From: Chamaea fasciata
Taxonomy: Eukaryota > Chordata > Aves > Passeriformes > Sylviidae
Length of the DNA: 64,000 bases
Assembly (NCBI GenBank): GCA_029207755.1
Contig: JARCOQ010000064.1
Location: forward strand, 124,001 to 188,000
Reading direction: 5' to 3'
In this document: positions 15,001 through 25,450 of the stretch, piece by piece
Layout of the letters: each line of letters starts with the position of its first letter
Position numbering within the stretch: the stretch's first letter is position 1
The notes under the pieces: model-generated
Told to the model about the DNA's origin: nothing
Seen by the model: the letters and a program-made list of their open reading frames with translations, nothing else
Database searches by the model: none
Translations under genes and position numbers: made by a program

Positions 15001-17390
15001 GGGAGCTTAAATCCAGCTCAGTACCTGCCTGAGAAGTGCCAGTGCTGCGTGGTTTTCTGTGTTTGCCTCTCCTAGCAATGCTTTTTGTGTTCATGTCGAA
15101 ACTGGAGGTAAACAGTTTACAGATAAAATGGAGCCTCCTCCATAAAACTGCGGCACTGGGGAGATGTCAGGATACATCCAGTTTGGAAACAAGCCCTTGA
15201 CTGTTAACAAGAACAAACAAAGCGTGTGACTCATGCCGTGCAGCTGGCGAGGGGGCTCAGAGACTGTGCAGTGATTCTCCCAGCCTGATAGCTCTGGCAG
15301 CTGGGCTGCAGCACATTGTTGGTGTGGATTTCCTATAGGGCCACGTTTATGTTGGAGGCGGTGCACAAGCTGCTGTGTGGACATCAAATTATTCTACTGG
15401 TTTGAGGATCAATGAGGTTAAATTAGCTCAGTCGTTTACTGCACGTTTTGTTGAGGTTCAAGCTGTCCAGGCTGTTGCAGTTAATAGGAGCAGCCCAGAA
15501 TGCTGCCGGTTAAATGTGAGTTACTCACCAGGGATCCAGAGTTCATTATTGGAAGGAATAGGTCAACTTTACTCCTGAAAAAGTTCAGCTTGTTGGGAAT
15601 ACTCTTCCCTGTGTTGTTTGAGGGGCAGAACTGGAGAGAGTATCATTGATCAGCAGCACAGCAGGATACCTTGATGATAGGTTTAGGGTGGATGTACTGC
15701 TCTCTTAATACCTGTTGTACAGATAGAAGTATTGGTGATAAAATAAACTCCTTTGGGCCTTTGATTTGCATAAAAAATAATGTCCCGTTCACTAATGAAA
15801 AAATTATTTGGAGCTAGAGGGAAGTGAAGAGCTTGGAATGAGTATCTCTGCTTAAAAGCCAAACCAAGGTAAAGGCAGCCAACTGAAGCGTCTGTCAGGA
15901 GAGTTGGGCCCTGTTTGGGAACACCTGGAAGAGACGTTCTTTTTGTCTTAATCTTCTTCCCTTTCTTTTCAGAAATACTGCTTTTAGAGCTATTCTGATA
16001 ATACTTCCTAAGCCTAAGTGCATTGTATAACACATGGCATAAGTGATGAGAACATAGGCCATGGATCTGGTTCAATATTAAGGAGAGATTCTTGAATATA
16101 CCACATTGGGCAATTCTTTCCATTTCTGGATCCTTGGCTTCTGTTGAATGGCAGTGCTACAATTGAGTGCAATTATGTGGGATATGTCAAATAGAAACTT
16201 TGACTCTGTATCACTAAATTAGGAAGCCAGAATAATACTGTGTTTTAGACTCTGTAAGCTTTCCTAAGCATTAATTTGGTTGGCACTGGGTGCTTGCTAT
16301 GGTTTTTTAACAACAATTTGCCTTCTTTTTTTTGAAGTTCAAAGACTCTCCACGGTTTGTTTGTGGTTTTTTTGTTTGTGTGTTTTAAATTTTTTGTTGT
16401 AGCTTCTTTGCTTTCCCATTTCTGTGCCTATTAAAAAATACTGAGAAGCTGCTGGAGAGCTTAGTGATCCATCAGGACAGTTGGTGCGGTCAGTGACAAC
16501 AAAGCCATCACCTTTGCAGGTCAGACAGTTTGGAGAAGTGAGTTCAGGAAGGAACCTTGAACACAGGTTGTCCTCCTTATAAAAATGATGTTAGTGAGGC
16601 TGATGGGGCTGACAGGCAAAGTCTGCTGAAGGCTTTTTTTCAGGTGTTGTCCCTTTGTCACTTCTTCATTGATGCTCACGTGGGAGATGCTGTTAGTTAT
16701 GTCTAACTCTTCAAATGGGTTGGGAAGGTCTTCCTTTACTAAGTCTTTGTGATCTCTTCTCTTACCTGTTTTACCTCATCAGTCCAGAGTGCTTCTGGAC
16801 CAGAAAGCAGATATCCCATAGAATGGATGTACAAAAGGAGCTGAGCAGAGGTTTTCTGGTGAAATAGGATTTATCTGGAGTGGGGAAATGTGATTTCATA
16901 AAAATGGGAGCTTGTTTTGTAGACTTCATTTCAGTGAAACTTTAAAGAGGGCAACCCTGCCACTCTCCCAGTTCCAGACTGTCAAATGCAGGAGGAGGGA
17001 AAGGGGAAGAGATCAAATCTTACATGTCATGCTTCTAGTTAATGCTCTGGCTTATTAAACCAGACTCTTGCATATTTCCTGGGAGTACATGAGAAGCAAC
17101 CTAAAAACTCTGCACTCCTTTGGGAATAGTGGCCTTTCTGTGACTCGTGGAACAACTTCTGATCCTCCTGAATTTCATTCCATGTGAATGAGGGCAAGAT
17201 AAAATCTCGGGCAAAAACTTATGGAATGTTGGAACAGCTCTGTTAAAAGCTCAGTAATAAAAAGTAATAAAACCGTGGGAGCTTTAGTTACAGCTTTTCA
17301 AAAGTTGCTTAACACTGTTATATTTTAATTGATATTGACTTGGAAGGAAATGTTTTCTGAATAAAATTTAGCATATTCTTAATATTTGCA
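1..17390. other. AT-rich non-genic or intronic DNA
   Basis: This stretch is AT-rich and T-biased on the plus strand. It has many short poly-T runs, and its open frames are short (the longest are 146 codons) with no recognisable protein family. I found no rRNA, tRNA, LTR pair or coding gene. The T bias and scattered splice-like signals would fit introns of a long plus-strand gene. The best exon-like segment is 4242-4290, which has a pyrimidine-rich acceptor ending CCTTTAG and a donor GTAAGA, but it is too short to identify. Confidence 0.5.
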
Positions 17391-17397
17391 AAAGTCT

Positions 17398-17535
17398 GTT
17401 GGCCTTTGTAGCCCCAAAGGCACAATGCTGGATCATGTTCAGCTGCTGTAACAAGCACCCCCAGGTCCCTTTTTGACTGGGCACTGTCCAGCAATTCTGC
17501 CCTTTTTCCTGTAGTACTCCAGGAGGTTGTTGGGG
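17398..17535 (-). mobile_element. CR1 LINE fragment (antisense)
   Basis: The plus strand reads like the reverse complement of an avian CR1 body. It contains the order GTTGGCCTTTGTAGCCCC, CTGGATCATGTTCAGCTGCT, then AGCACCCCCAGGTCCCTTTT and a CTGTCCAGCA block. The match is from memory of chicken CR1 consensus sequence, not from a search. The fragment ends in the purine tract that follows, so the element is truncated and old. Confidence 0.65.
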
Positions 17536-17622
17536 AAAAAAAAAAAAAAAAGAAAAAGGAAAAATAAAAAGAAAAAAAAAAGAGGAGGAAAAAAAAAAGA
17601 AAAACAAGCAAACAAAAAAACA
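17536..17622. repeat. A-rich purine tract
   Basis: This is an almost pure A/G run of about 85 bases, with blocks of A interrupted by single G or GAGGAGG. It creates a spurious phenylalanine-rich open frame on the minus strand. It separates the CR1 fragment from the minisatellite that begins at about 17650. Confidence 0.9.
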
Positions 17623-17649
17623 CTGGCCCATGCAGCAACCCACTTGGAT

Positions 17650-18545
17650 GTGTCTGCAGTCCTGGAAGCTTGAGTACCCTTTTTTCTCCTATGAATACAC
17701 CTTGAGCTTGTTTGGGGGTGGTCTCACTTCCACGTGTCTGCAGTCCTGAAGGTTTGACTACCCTTTTATCTCCTACAAATGGACCTTGAGCTTCTTTTTG
17801 GCAGTCTAACTTCCATTTGTCTGCAGTCCTGGAAGCTTGACCACCCTTTTTTCTCTAAAAATTGCACCTGCAGCTTCTTAGAGGGGTGGCACTTTCATGT
17901 GTCTGCTGTCAACAAGCTTATGGTCAATTTACAAATGGAAAAATGGTAGTCAAGCTTCCAGGACTGCAGACAGAGAAAAGTGACACCCCCCAAAAAAAGC
18001 TCAAGGTCCATTTGTATGAGAAAAAAGGGTAGTCAAGCTTCCAGGACTGCAGACACATGGAGGTGAGACCACCCCAAACAAGCTCAAGGTCCAATTTTTG
18101 GAGAAAAAAGGGTAGTCAGGCTTCTAGGACTGCAGACATATGGAAGGGAGACCCCCCCCTAAACAAGTTTAAGGCTTATTGTAGGAAAACATCAAGTAGT
18201 CAGGTTTTAGGATTGCAGACACATGGAAGTGAGACCACCCCAAACAAGCTCAAGGTCCAATTTTTGGAGAAAAACAAGGATAGTCAAACCTCCTGAACTG
18301 CAGAGACATCAAAGTGAGAACACCCTGGAAGTTTTGCTCCCCGTTTTTCTCCTACAAATGGACCTTGAGCTTCTTGTTGGGGATCTCACTTCAATGTGTC
18401 TGCAGTCCTGGAAGCTTGACTACCCATTTTTCTCCTACAAATGGACCTTCAGCCTGTTTGGGGGTGGTCTCACCTCCATGTGTCTGCAGTCCTGGAAGCT
18501 TGACTACCCTTTTTTTTTATTATAAATGGACCTTGAGCTTGTTAG
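17650..18545. repeat. ~84-bp minisatellite with alternating orientation
   Basis: The unit contains TGTCTGCAGTCCTGGAAGCT, then a T-rich run with TCTCC, then ACAAATGGACCTTGAGCTT and a GGGGTGGTCTCACTTCCA block. Forward copies are anchored at 17651, 17735, 17818 and 17898 (last one degenerate). Reverse-complement copies (CTTCCAGGACTGCAGACA) are anchored at about 17954, 18038, 18121, 18204 and 18289. Forward copies resume at 18397 and 18481. Spacing is 80-85 bases throughout. Orientation therefore switches near 17.92 kb and near 18.32 kb. Most units carry PstI and some HindIII sites. Overlapping open frames here are artefacts of the repeat. Confidence 0.95.
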
Positions 18546-18830
18546 GGTTTTATGGGGAATAAAATCTCGAAACAGAAGGTTCATATGAAGTGTCTACTTA
18601 AGTAATCACAGTGTTCCGTGTTGTAAATGTTTGTATCAATTGTTAACGCTACGTCACACCTGTACCCTTGTTAATGCTCGTAGCTGCTCATGCCCCATTC
18701 CGTAGGGGCATAAGTTACTGTTCCACGTTTACTAGGTTAAAGACATATTTAAAGACTTATTCATTTGTATCCGTTATTGTTCCAAGTTTGTATGTGAATA
18801 AGTTCATTTGTATACCTTTACCACTCTCCC
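18546..18830. other. Non-repetitive spacer
   Basis: This is AT-rich sequence between the minisatellite and the HSF5-like remnant. It begins TGTTAGGGTTTTATGGGGAA and contains an early AATAAA. I considered an LTR but could not pair its ends or find a target duplication. No gene is visible. Confidence 0.4.
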
Positions 18831-19484
18831 TCACCCCCCATTTTGTAGCGGTGTCCATTTTGAAACTGTCTCCTTCCCGTGGGGCCGTGCTTCCGCTGCT
18901 CCCCTCACAGCCCTGATGGCGACACGCAAACCAGAGAACTCCCTGGGACTGCAGTGCCCACAGGAAGTGGAGTGGACACCTAAAAACCGGGGCAGCGGCT
19001 TGAAGCCAGCGCGCCCGTCCCGCCCGTCCGGCAGCGGCCGCGCCCTGGGGAGCTGCTGGGAGCCGCAGGGCGGGCGCCTGCGCCCCTCCCGCCCCGCCGC
19101 CGGCCGCTGCCTGTTGGCCGCGCTCCGGCGCCTGATGCGGAGCAGGAGGTCGGGGCGGTCGCGGCGAAACCAGGGGTTCGCGTAGTGGCGCCAGGCGCCG
19201 GCATCGCCAGGCCGGCCCGGCACCTAGCGGCAGCCGTAGCGGTTGAGCTGGCGCAGGAAGTTGCGCAACCGCGTGGCCCGGAAGGTGTGCGGGGCCGGCC
19301 CCTGGGAGCCGCCCGGGCCGAGCGGCTCCCGCTCCAAGAGGGAGCGCTCGATGAGCAGCCCCCGGGCCTGGCTGTCCCAGCGCACGGAGCGGACGCGGGG
19401 GCTGTTCGCCAGGCGCCACAGCTTGGCGGGGAAGGTGCCGGCGCTGAGCCCGGCGGGCAGCGGCAGCTCCGGCATGGCGTCCAT
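18831..19484 (-). pseudogene. HSF5-like heat-shock-factor DNA-binding domain, broken by a stop
   Basis: The minus-strand frame starts MDAMPELPLPAG at 19484 and runs into a heat shock factor winged-helix domain. Visible segments include FPAKLWRLANSPRVRSVRWD, GLLIERSLLERE, and FRATRLRNFLRQLNRYGCR. The FPAKLWRL start and long insert before the recognition helix are typical of HSF5 rather than HSF1-4. A TAG at 19224-19226 sits where family members have the lysine of YGFRKV, and the preceding Phe is Cys. The same frame continues without a shift as a GTG (Val) codon and later HYANPWFRRDRPDLLLRIRR, which matches the wing and the segment after it. The frame closes at 18831. Family members are much longer, so this is a partial, GC-rich copy. 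A sequencing error at the stop is possible. Known HSFs bind heat-shock elements; this copy probably does not. Confidence 0.75.
19224..19226 (-). other. Premature in-frame stop in HSF5-like frame
   Basis: The minus strand reads TGC CGC TAG GTG across this point. Homologous sequence continues in the same frame on both sides, so a single substitution from AAG (Lys) explains the break. Confidence 0.75.
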
Positions 19485-19499
19485 CGCCAACTGTGGCCA

Positions 19500-20884
19500 C
19501 AACGGCCGGAGGGCAATGGCCGCGGCTCGGCTCGGCTCAGCACAGCTCGGCTCGGCACGGTAGGGCACGGGAAGCCCGTGGCCAGGGCGGGCTCTGGGAG
19601 CAGTGGTGGACTCTGTCCCCACGCTGCATCCTGTACCTGAGTCACCGTCGGTGACGGAGGAAAAGGACATTGCTTTGTCTTGCCTGGGGAAAGGATGAAA
19701 AGGGGACATGAGAAAGCATTCTTTTGGTCACCTTTTCAGCAGACTAGCTGTTTTTTTCTCGCCATCTCTGCCTGTTTTTTGCAGAGTTGGAACATCTCTC
19801 ATGATTTGGAGTCAGCAACAGCAGCAGGAAGGGGCAGTGATTTTGTCAGCATTGTCATCAAAACGCTAGTGCTGCCCCATGGATGGATGTTGCTTTAGGC
19901 AAGGGATGAAAGGCCTTCACTTGTAGGGAGCTCACACCGGTGTCTTCCCAAAGGATGTTGCCATTTTCTTTCCTCAGGAATCGCTTCTTCTGTTTTTCCC
20001 CCCATCTGGGGAGATTTCCAATGCAAACGCCTCCTGCAGCCAGCTCCTGCCAATGCAGACTGACAAAGGAGATCTTGCAATGGACAGAGACTCCCTCGAG
20101 CTGGTGTGGAGAGGTGAGGGGGCAAGGTTTGTCCTTTAGTCTTGAAGTCTTGTTGGGGAGCTGATTGTGCTTTGGGGGACTGACAAAAATGATGTGTCCT
20201 GAAAGACCACAGAGACTTTGAGGTTGTCATGTTGGGGCAGAAGTTTCTGTCTGAGAACTTTTTGAAATGCTTCATTTATATAAATATATATATAATTTTT
20301 TTAAATTTTTTTTTTTTTCCCCCCTTTGCAGAGAACCTTTTCGTACCTTTTGGGGAACTTCCCTCTGCTGGTCTCCCAGATCTGGCCGTTTCCCAGGGTT
20401 CCTTCCCAAAGTGAGGAGTAGCCCATGGCCTCCACTCTCCAGCTGGAACAGAAAGAAGCACAGAGCTTGCTATTGCAGGAGAAGAGCTTCTCTTTCCTGC
20501 CGGCTTTCCCTTTGGGGCAGGTTGGTATGTGCTCATTTGATAAAGGGTGGTTTAACATCGGGAGGAGTTGCATTTCAAACTGCTCCAGCCTCGAGCTCTT
20601 GTGTGGGTATCCTTGGACAAAAGGCCTCCCTGTGTGAGCTCCCAGTGGGCTGGTTCAGTAAGGAAGTTGATATTTCAGGCTTGTGACTGCTGAAAGCAGT
20701 TGGTTTCTGGAGGTGTCCGGAGCTGGGAGCGACGACTTTTCTCACCTGGCTGCAGAAAAGGTAGTTGGAAAGTGGGGATTGCACTTGCAGAGATGGCAAT
20801 CAGGGGTGTTTTCCGAGAAATGGGCTGGCAGAGAGGCAGGTCTTGTGCTCAACTGGCTGTGTGTTTGTTTTGGTGGTGGGGAGA
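19500..20884. other. Spacer with no recognised gene
   Basis: The first 150 bases are GC-rich, with short CTCGG repeats upstream of the HSF5-like start. The rest is mixed sequence with short open frames on both strands that match nothing I know. A poly-T run lies at about 20296-20318. Confidence 0.4.
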
Positions 20885-21295
20885 TGTTGTAATGAATCAG
20901 CCGAGACTCCATATCCTTCATGCCGATAAAGCCAATTCTTTATTCACATCACTTATTTTATCCAGTTTTCAGGGACCTCATGTGCAGCACCCATTGACTG
21001 GTAGTTTTCTTACTGCCTCATTTATTGGTCAGAAGGTCATTTGTGTGTATGTGCTAAGTTTCAGGTTGTTTCCATTTTTCCTTGGTGGGTTCTGATGGAA
21101 CAGAGCTAATATTTATGCAGATGCACTTGTTTTTCTCCCTAAGAATAGGTTGTTGTGTGAACAAACTTCTCTTTCTCTAAACAGTTTTCAACTGGGAGCT
21201 TGCAGGCTATTGCTAGCTGCTTAGCTGAAGTAGCATGGCCTCATCCATATTCCATAAGACCTTTCTTTAATAACATTTTTTACTTGTCTGCAACA
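20885..21295 (-). mobile_element. Solo LTR of an endogenous retrovirus (antisense)
   Basis: The element begins TGTTGTAATG and ends CTGCAACA, so its ends form the inverted pair TGTTG/CAACA. It is flanked on both sides by the 6-bp direct repeat GGGAGA (20879-20884 and 21296-21301), a target-site duplication. Length is 411 bp. Read on the minus strand, an AATAAA followed by GAATTGGCTTTATCGGC lies about 60 bases from the 3' end, as in the R/U5 part of avian LTRs. No internal retroviral genes are present, so it arose by LTR-LTR recombination. A 6-bp duplication fits ERVK-like (class II) elements. Confidence 0.85.
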
Positions 21296-21301
21296 GGGAG
21301 A

Positions 21302-22870
21302 GTCACAGACACAGACACAGACATCAGCTGAAGCAACAGTGTAATTTACTATCATGCAGGAGTGCAAAGGCAAATCAGAAGAGAAGAAGGTAAGCAATGC
21401 ACCTTATCACTGGTACAAAAGGTTGCCTCTAGTGGTTAAGAAAGATACATCAGCAGACACCCTTTTTATTTAGCCTTCATCCAGATCCACTCATCAGGTG
21501 GGGAAAGCTGTCCCAGCAAAGCTCGGGAAAGTCACTGCAAGGAACTAGGAAATCCTACACTGCCTCCCCCCTTCTTGGCCACCAGGCTTCTGACTGCACT
21601 GTGAGAGTAGCCCAGCTTTGACAGTGGTGAACGAGCAATCTGACAGACCTTCTAGGGCAGGAGATCTGATTTCCTTCTCCTCTTATTTTCTCCCTGAGCC
21701 TGTCCAGGGCTCAAGGAGGAAGCAAGGCCAGATGTGGCCTTGTCTGATTTCTTCATGCTGAAAGATAAAGATGTGTTTCACCAATGAATGAATGCATCGA
21801 TCCTATTGATAGTAAGACTTGGTTAAGGAGCAGATCCATTGAACATTTGGTTGGAAGGGTCATCCAGAGGGCAGATTTAGCTCAGGACCTGTTGTTCAGG
21901 CCTTAGTCCTTCAGTATGTTGTGGTGCAAATCAATGCCCCGGAAAGCTGGAAACAAACAAATCCCGCTTGAGCACGTTTCAGACCGGGAGCAGGATTAGC
22001 CCTGCAAGGCCGGGCTAGGGCTGAGAGCAGAGGGCCAGCAGGCTGCATTTGCCCAGAGGCAGCCGTCCAGACCAAGAAGGCCACTGGTGCCCAGGGCCTG
22101 AGGTGCCCGAGGCTGCCTCCCCGCTGTGCAGCTCTGCAGAGCCCGTGGAGCGCAGGGTCCCGGGCAGCCAGGGCGGCCTGGCTGCCTTGGAGCACGAGGG
22201 GTGTCCCAGAGAAGCTGCGGCCCTTTGCTTTTTAACTGTTGCTCAGAGTCTTGTCATTAATCCACACTGTCTGACATGTTTTCCTTTCCTCTCACATATT
22301 GAAGAGAGCTTTTTGAGAAAAGTGGCTGATGTAGTTTCTGCTGGTGCTGGTGCTTTTGTCTGCAGGTCAGGGCAGGTGGTTTGAACCAAGGACGGAGTCC
22401 GCAGTTAGCACTGCAGTTTTGCCAAGTCAAGAAAACCGTTCACAACTGAGTGAGCGATGCTGAGCCGCTTTGCTAGTTTTTGGAAAGTTATGACCTTAAA
22501 AAACCCAACAAATGTTCCTCCATGAGGGTAGCAGCAGTGTACCAAAGATCCCAACTTTTTCCACCTCTTTTCTGTGTCTTTGGTGTTTCTAAGTTCCCCA
22601 TTCCCCAGCAGGAATGAAAGCATGTATGATAATGTGAGTGATTTGAGAGCTGTGTGTTGTGCCCTGCCACATCAGCGTTGATGACAGGCTGGACATGGAC
22701 AGGTGTGTCGAGTTCAATTCATCCCAGTTCTGTGCCAACAGCAGCCCCAAGATGCCGAGAAGAACAAGGACGGTGGGTGGGTGTGCATGCACAGCCCTGT
22801 GGCCTGACTGCTGTGTGGGCAGAAGGTTCTCAACAGCAGTACATCTTCACTCCCCCAAGTGGGAAGAATA
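21302..22870. other. Spacer with no recognised gene
   Basis: This is ordinary non-coding sequence with moderate GC. One small exon-like segment (21360-21390) encodes about ten residues between an acceptor ATCATGCAG and a donor GTAAGC. It does not connect in phase to a known gene, and I make no coding call. Confidence 0.4.
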
Positions 22871-23025
22871 TATCAAATCTATATGAAATGAAAATATTTA
22901 TGAAAATGCACTCAATGGTACATATTTATTTGTATCATATATGCAATTTATCAAATATAATGCTGCATATTATATATTCTGATATGCCATAATCAATAGA
23001 ATATATCAAATATATAGTTGATCTT
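22871..23025. repeat. AT-rich low-complexity block
   Basis: This block is dominated by ATAT, AAATAT and TATATAT words and has no coding capacity. Confidence 0.7.
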
Positions 23026-24210
23026 TTCCTAAGCTATTGCCTGTGGGTCCTAGAGGCCATCTCCTAGTGTTACTACATTTGTGCCTTCTGGTACTAGTTC
23101 TTATAGCAGCAACTCCCCTGGGAGTTCCTCCAGGGAACTTCACACCAAGGGCTTCCATCACTGTCGTGGCTGTGGGAACTTGTTGCTTGCCAGTTCTCCC
23201 CCAGAATCCTTGTGGATTCTGGAGCATGTCAGCACAGGTGTCCGTGGCCCTTCCTTCATCCCCAGCCTGCAGCACTCACAGCCCTGCGGCCTCCCCCTTG
23301 CTGCAGCTCATTTGCAAAGTGCTGCCAAAGGCAGCGGAGCTGGCTCAGGATCCCTGTTGGCTCCTGGGCTCCAGGATGACCTTCAGAGGGACACTTGGAG
23401 CGCTTCCTGAAGAGCTGCCCGTGGCATGGCGGGTGGATTTGTCCTCCCTGGGTGGCTCTGGTTGGAGCTGGATGCTCCGTGGAGTCCCGGAGTTTTCTCA
23501 GCTGCCTTTGCAGCGAGTTCTCAGCCAAGGTGTGGCTCTGCTGCCATCCCAAATCTGCACCTGCCCTGCCCAGCCTGAGAGCAAGTGGGGCATGTGCTGG
23601 GCATGGATGGAGATTTCCACGGCCAAAATCCTCCAATATTTACAACTGCTCATTGCTCTGGACAGCACAAATCACAAAACACCCATCGTAGTTGACAATT
23701 GTAATTTCTTGCAGATTCCTACAGCTGCACTGCTGATCGACAAATGCACAAGAATTGATTTCACATGAAAAATGTCATTTATTACAAATTGCTTCTACTG
23801 CGCTGACAATATACAACGATATATTTAATTTAACTGTATATCTCAATTTAAGTTAAAAAAGGGATTTATTAGATTTTTACAACAATGCTATGTAAAAATA
23901 TAGAAATATCCACTTCAGTTAAGAAAACCTTAATTTATTGCCAACATCTACAACAACTCACTAGACACAAAGATCAATTAGGTGTTTAGCAACTTAATTT
24001 ATTACATATTACTGCAAGCCTAAAGCCCATCTAGGAATACAAAAATATCAGTATTTCTATCTAAACAGTCCTCTAGGAAGATCTCAGTCGATACAATGAT
24101 GCAACTATACATCTCCATACATGCTGAAATAAAAAGATACACCCAGATACACCCACCTCAAAATACAGAAGTAAATGCACATGTGTAAATATAAAACTTG
24201 ATATATTTAT
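23026..24210. other. Spacer; long open frame of doubtful status, then AT-rich sequence
   Basis: A 243-codon plus-strand open frame (23037-23768) starts with a leucine-rich hydrophobic stretch, but it resembles no family I recognise and overlaps a 126-codon frame on the other strand. After 23770 the sequence becomes very AT-rich. Confidence 0.35.
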
Positions 24211-24219
24211 ATTGCTCTT

Positions 24220-24545
24220 TCTCGTACGTGGGAAGATCGCACATAATCAATATGATTTATAAGCAAGCCTCACTTTCTTGATCAAAAGGCACACATTATA
24301 TTGAGGCTACTTCTTATTATGCACACTTGTTAACATTTGATTGGTTACAGTAAAAGAAAACTATATACTTGTTATCACTAAGCTTCTCCCTCAAACTTCT
24401 CGACCCCAAGGCTTTGTTATGGTAACACAGCTGCATTCAGGGTCATGCTGACCTCGCAGGCTTCTGTGCAAGTGATTTCAGCAAAGCTCTCTCATGTCTA
24501 CGTGGCCTTGGTCATGTAGCCATTCCTCAACATATTTACTTCTAG
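24220..24545 (-). mobile_element. Degenerate LTR-like repeat, related to the copy at 57.4-57.8 kb
   Basis: This stretch shares ordered blocks with 57403-57831. These include a GCTTCTCCCTC block (around 24381) and CAGCAAAGCTCTCTCATGTC (from 24479), with similar sequence between them. Both copies have the same orientation. The family looks like an antisense LTR, but ends and target duplications could not be fixed here. Confidence 0.45.
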
Positions 24546-24850
24546 GAATACCAATATACCTATTTAAAGAGCCATATAACTCCAACTGCATAAATAGAAA
24601 TACCTACACAACTGTATTCATAGGAAATAGAATTAAACACACATAGAACAGCGTACTTACATATACATATACTTACATCCATATATACATATGTTATTAC
24701 AAAGACGTATGCATATATACAGACACAAAAATACATAGCATACATTTATAAATATAACAACATATAGATAGAAATATTCCCATACAAATAGCACATACCC
24801 ACATGTATAAATATCCATATAATTATCCCTCTCTATGTTCAAGTCCATAT
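24546..24850. repeat. ATAC/ATAT-rich low-complexity block
   Basis: This is an irregular run of ATATAC, CATATA and ACATAT words, rich in A, T and C on the plus strand. It gives spurious Tyr/Ile/Cys/Val-rich frames on the minus strand. Confidence 0.75.
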
Positions 24851-25229
24851 ATCTTTAAAAAGAACTCGAAGCAGAGGGATTCCAGCCGCCCCATCTTCAA
24901 AACCTTTCACTCCATCCTTGCTTTCCCCCCTGCAGAGCAGCACCCCTGGACAAGGACAGCAGATGGCACTGGCTCAGGGGACAGTGCCTGGGGCCACCGG
25001 CAGCTCCCAGCGCTCCAGGGACACCCGGGGCTGGAACTGCTGCTCCGCCCGGCCCGGCCGCCAGCTCGGACCCAGCACAGCAACAGGGGACACAGGGGGC
25101 ACAGGGGGAGAAACAAGAGCTGAAACAGGCAGCTGAGTGGGGGAAAGAGGTAAAAATGCAGCCTACGCCTACACAAACGTCAGTCTCTCCATCTGTATCA
25201 ACTCACAGACCAAGGCAGAGCGTTTGCTT

Positions 25230-25450
25230 TGTGATGTCAGGGCACGGTTGCCACGTGGTCGTGGTGACATCACGAGGTTGCCTTGCTGCACGGAAGGCCT
25301 CAGGGGTGTCAGAGCAGCTCTTGAGCTTGCTCAGTGCAGGAGCGTCCTGCAGCTTGAGGCGACTGTCAGTGGGCACGTGCACACTGACAGGAGACTTGCT
25401 TTTTGATAGTGTTAGAGAACAGTTGGCAAACTTGCACAGCAGTTGCCACA
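25230..25450 (+). promoter_or_regulatory. Candidate promoter and 5' UTR of the PAK3-like gene
   Basis: This stretch just upstream of the proposed start codon contains TGATGTCA, CACGTG and GTGACATCAC within about 40 bases (25228-25275). These resemble CREB/ATF half-sites and an E-box. GTTGCC elements resembling RFX half-sites also occur. No TATA box is obvious. Assignment as a promoter is inferred from position and motifs only. Confidence 0.3.

Noticed and set aside
17318..17643. Phe-rich minus-strand frames
   Set aside because: They are translations of the A-rich purine tract and antisense CR1 sequence.
18057..18562. Open frames of about 80-100 codons in the 84-bp minisatellite
   Set aside because: They are translations of tandem units (ETTPNKLK-type repeats) and exist in several frames.
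18546..18830. LTR beginning TGTTAGGG after the minisatellite
   Set aside because: No matching CA end or target duplication could be found.
21360..21390. Upstream first coding exon of the PAK3-like gene (MQECKGKSEEKK)
   Set aside because: It ends in phase 0, while the exon at 25913 needs a one-base carry-over; the exon at 25451-25529 fits instead.
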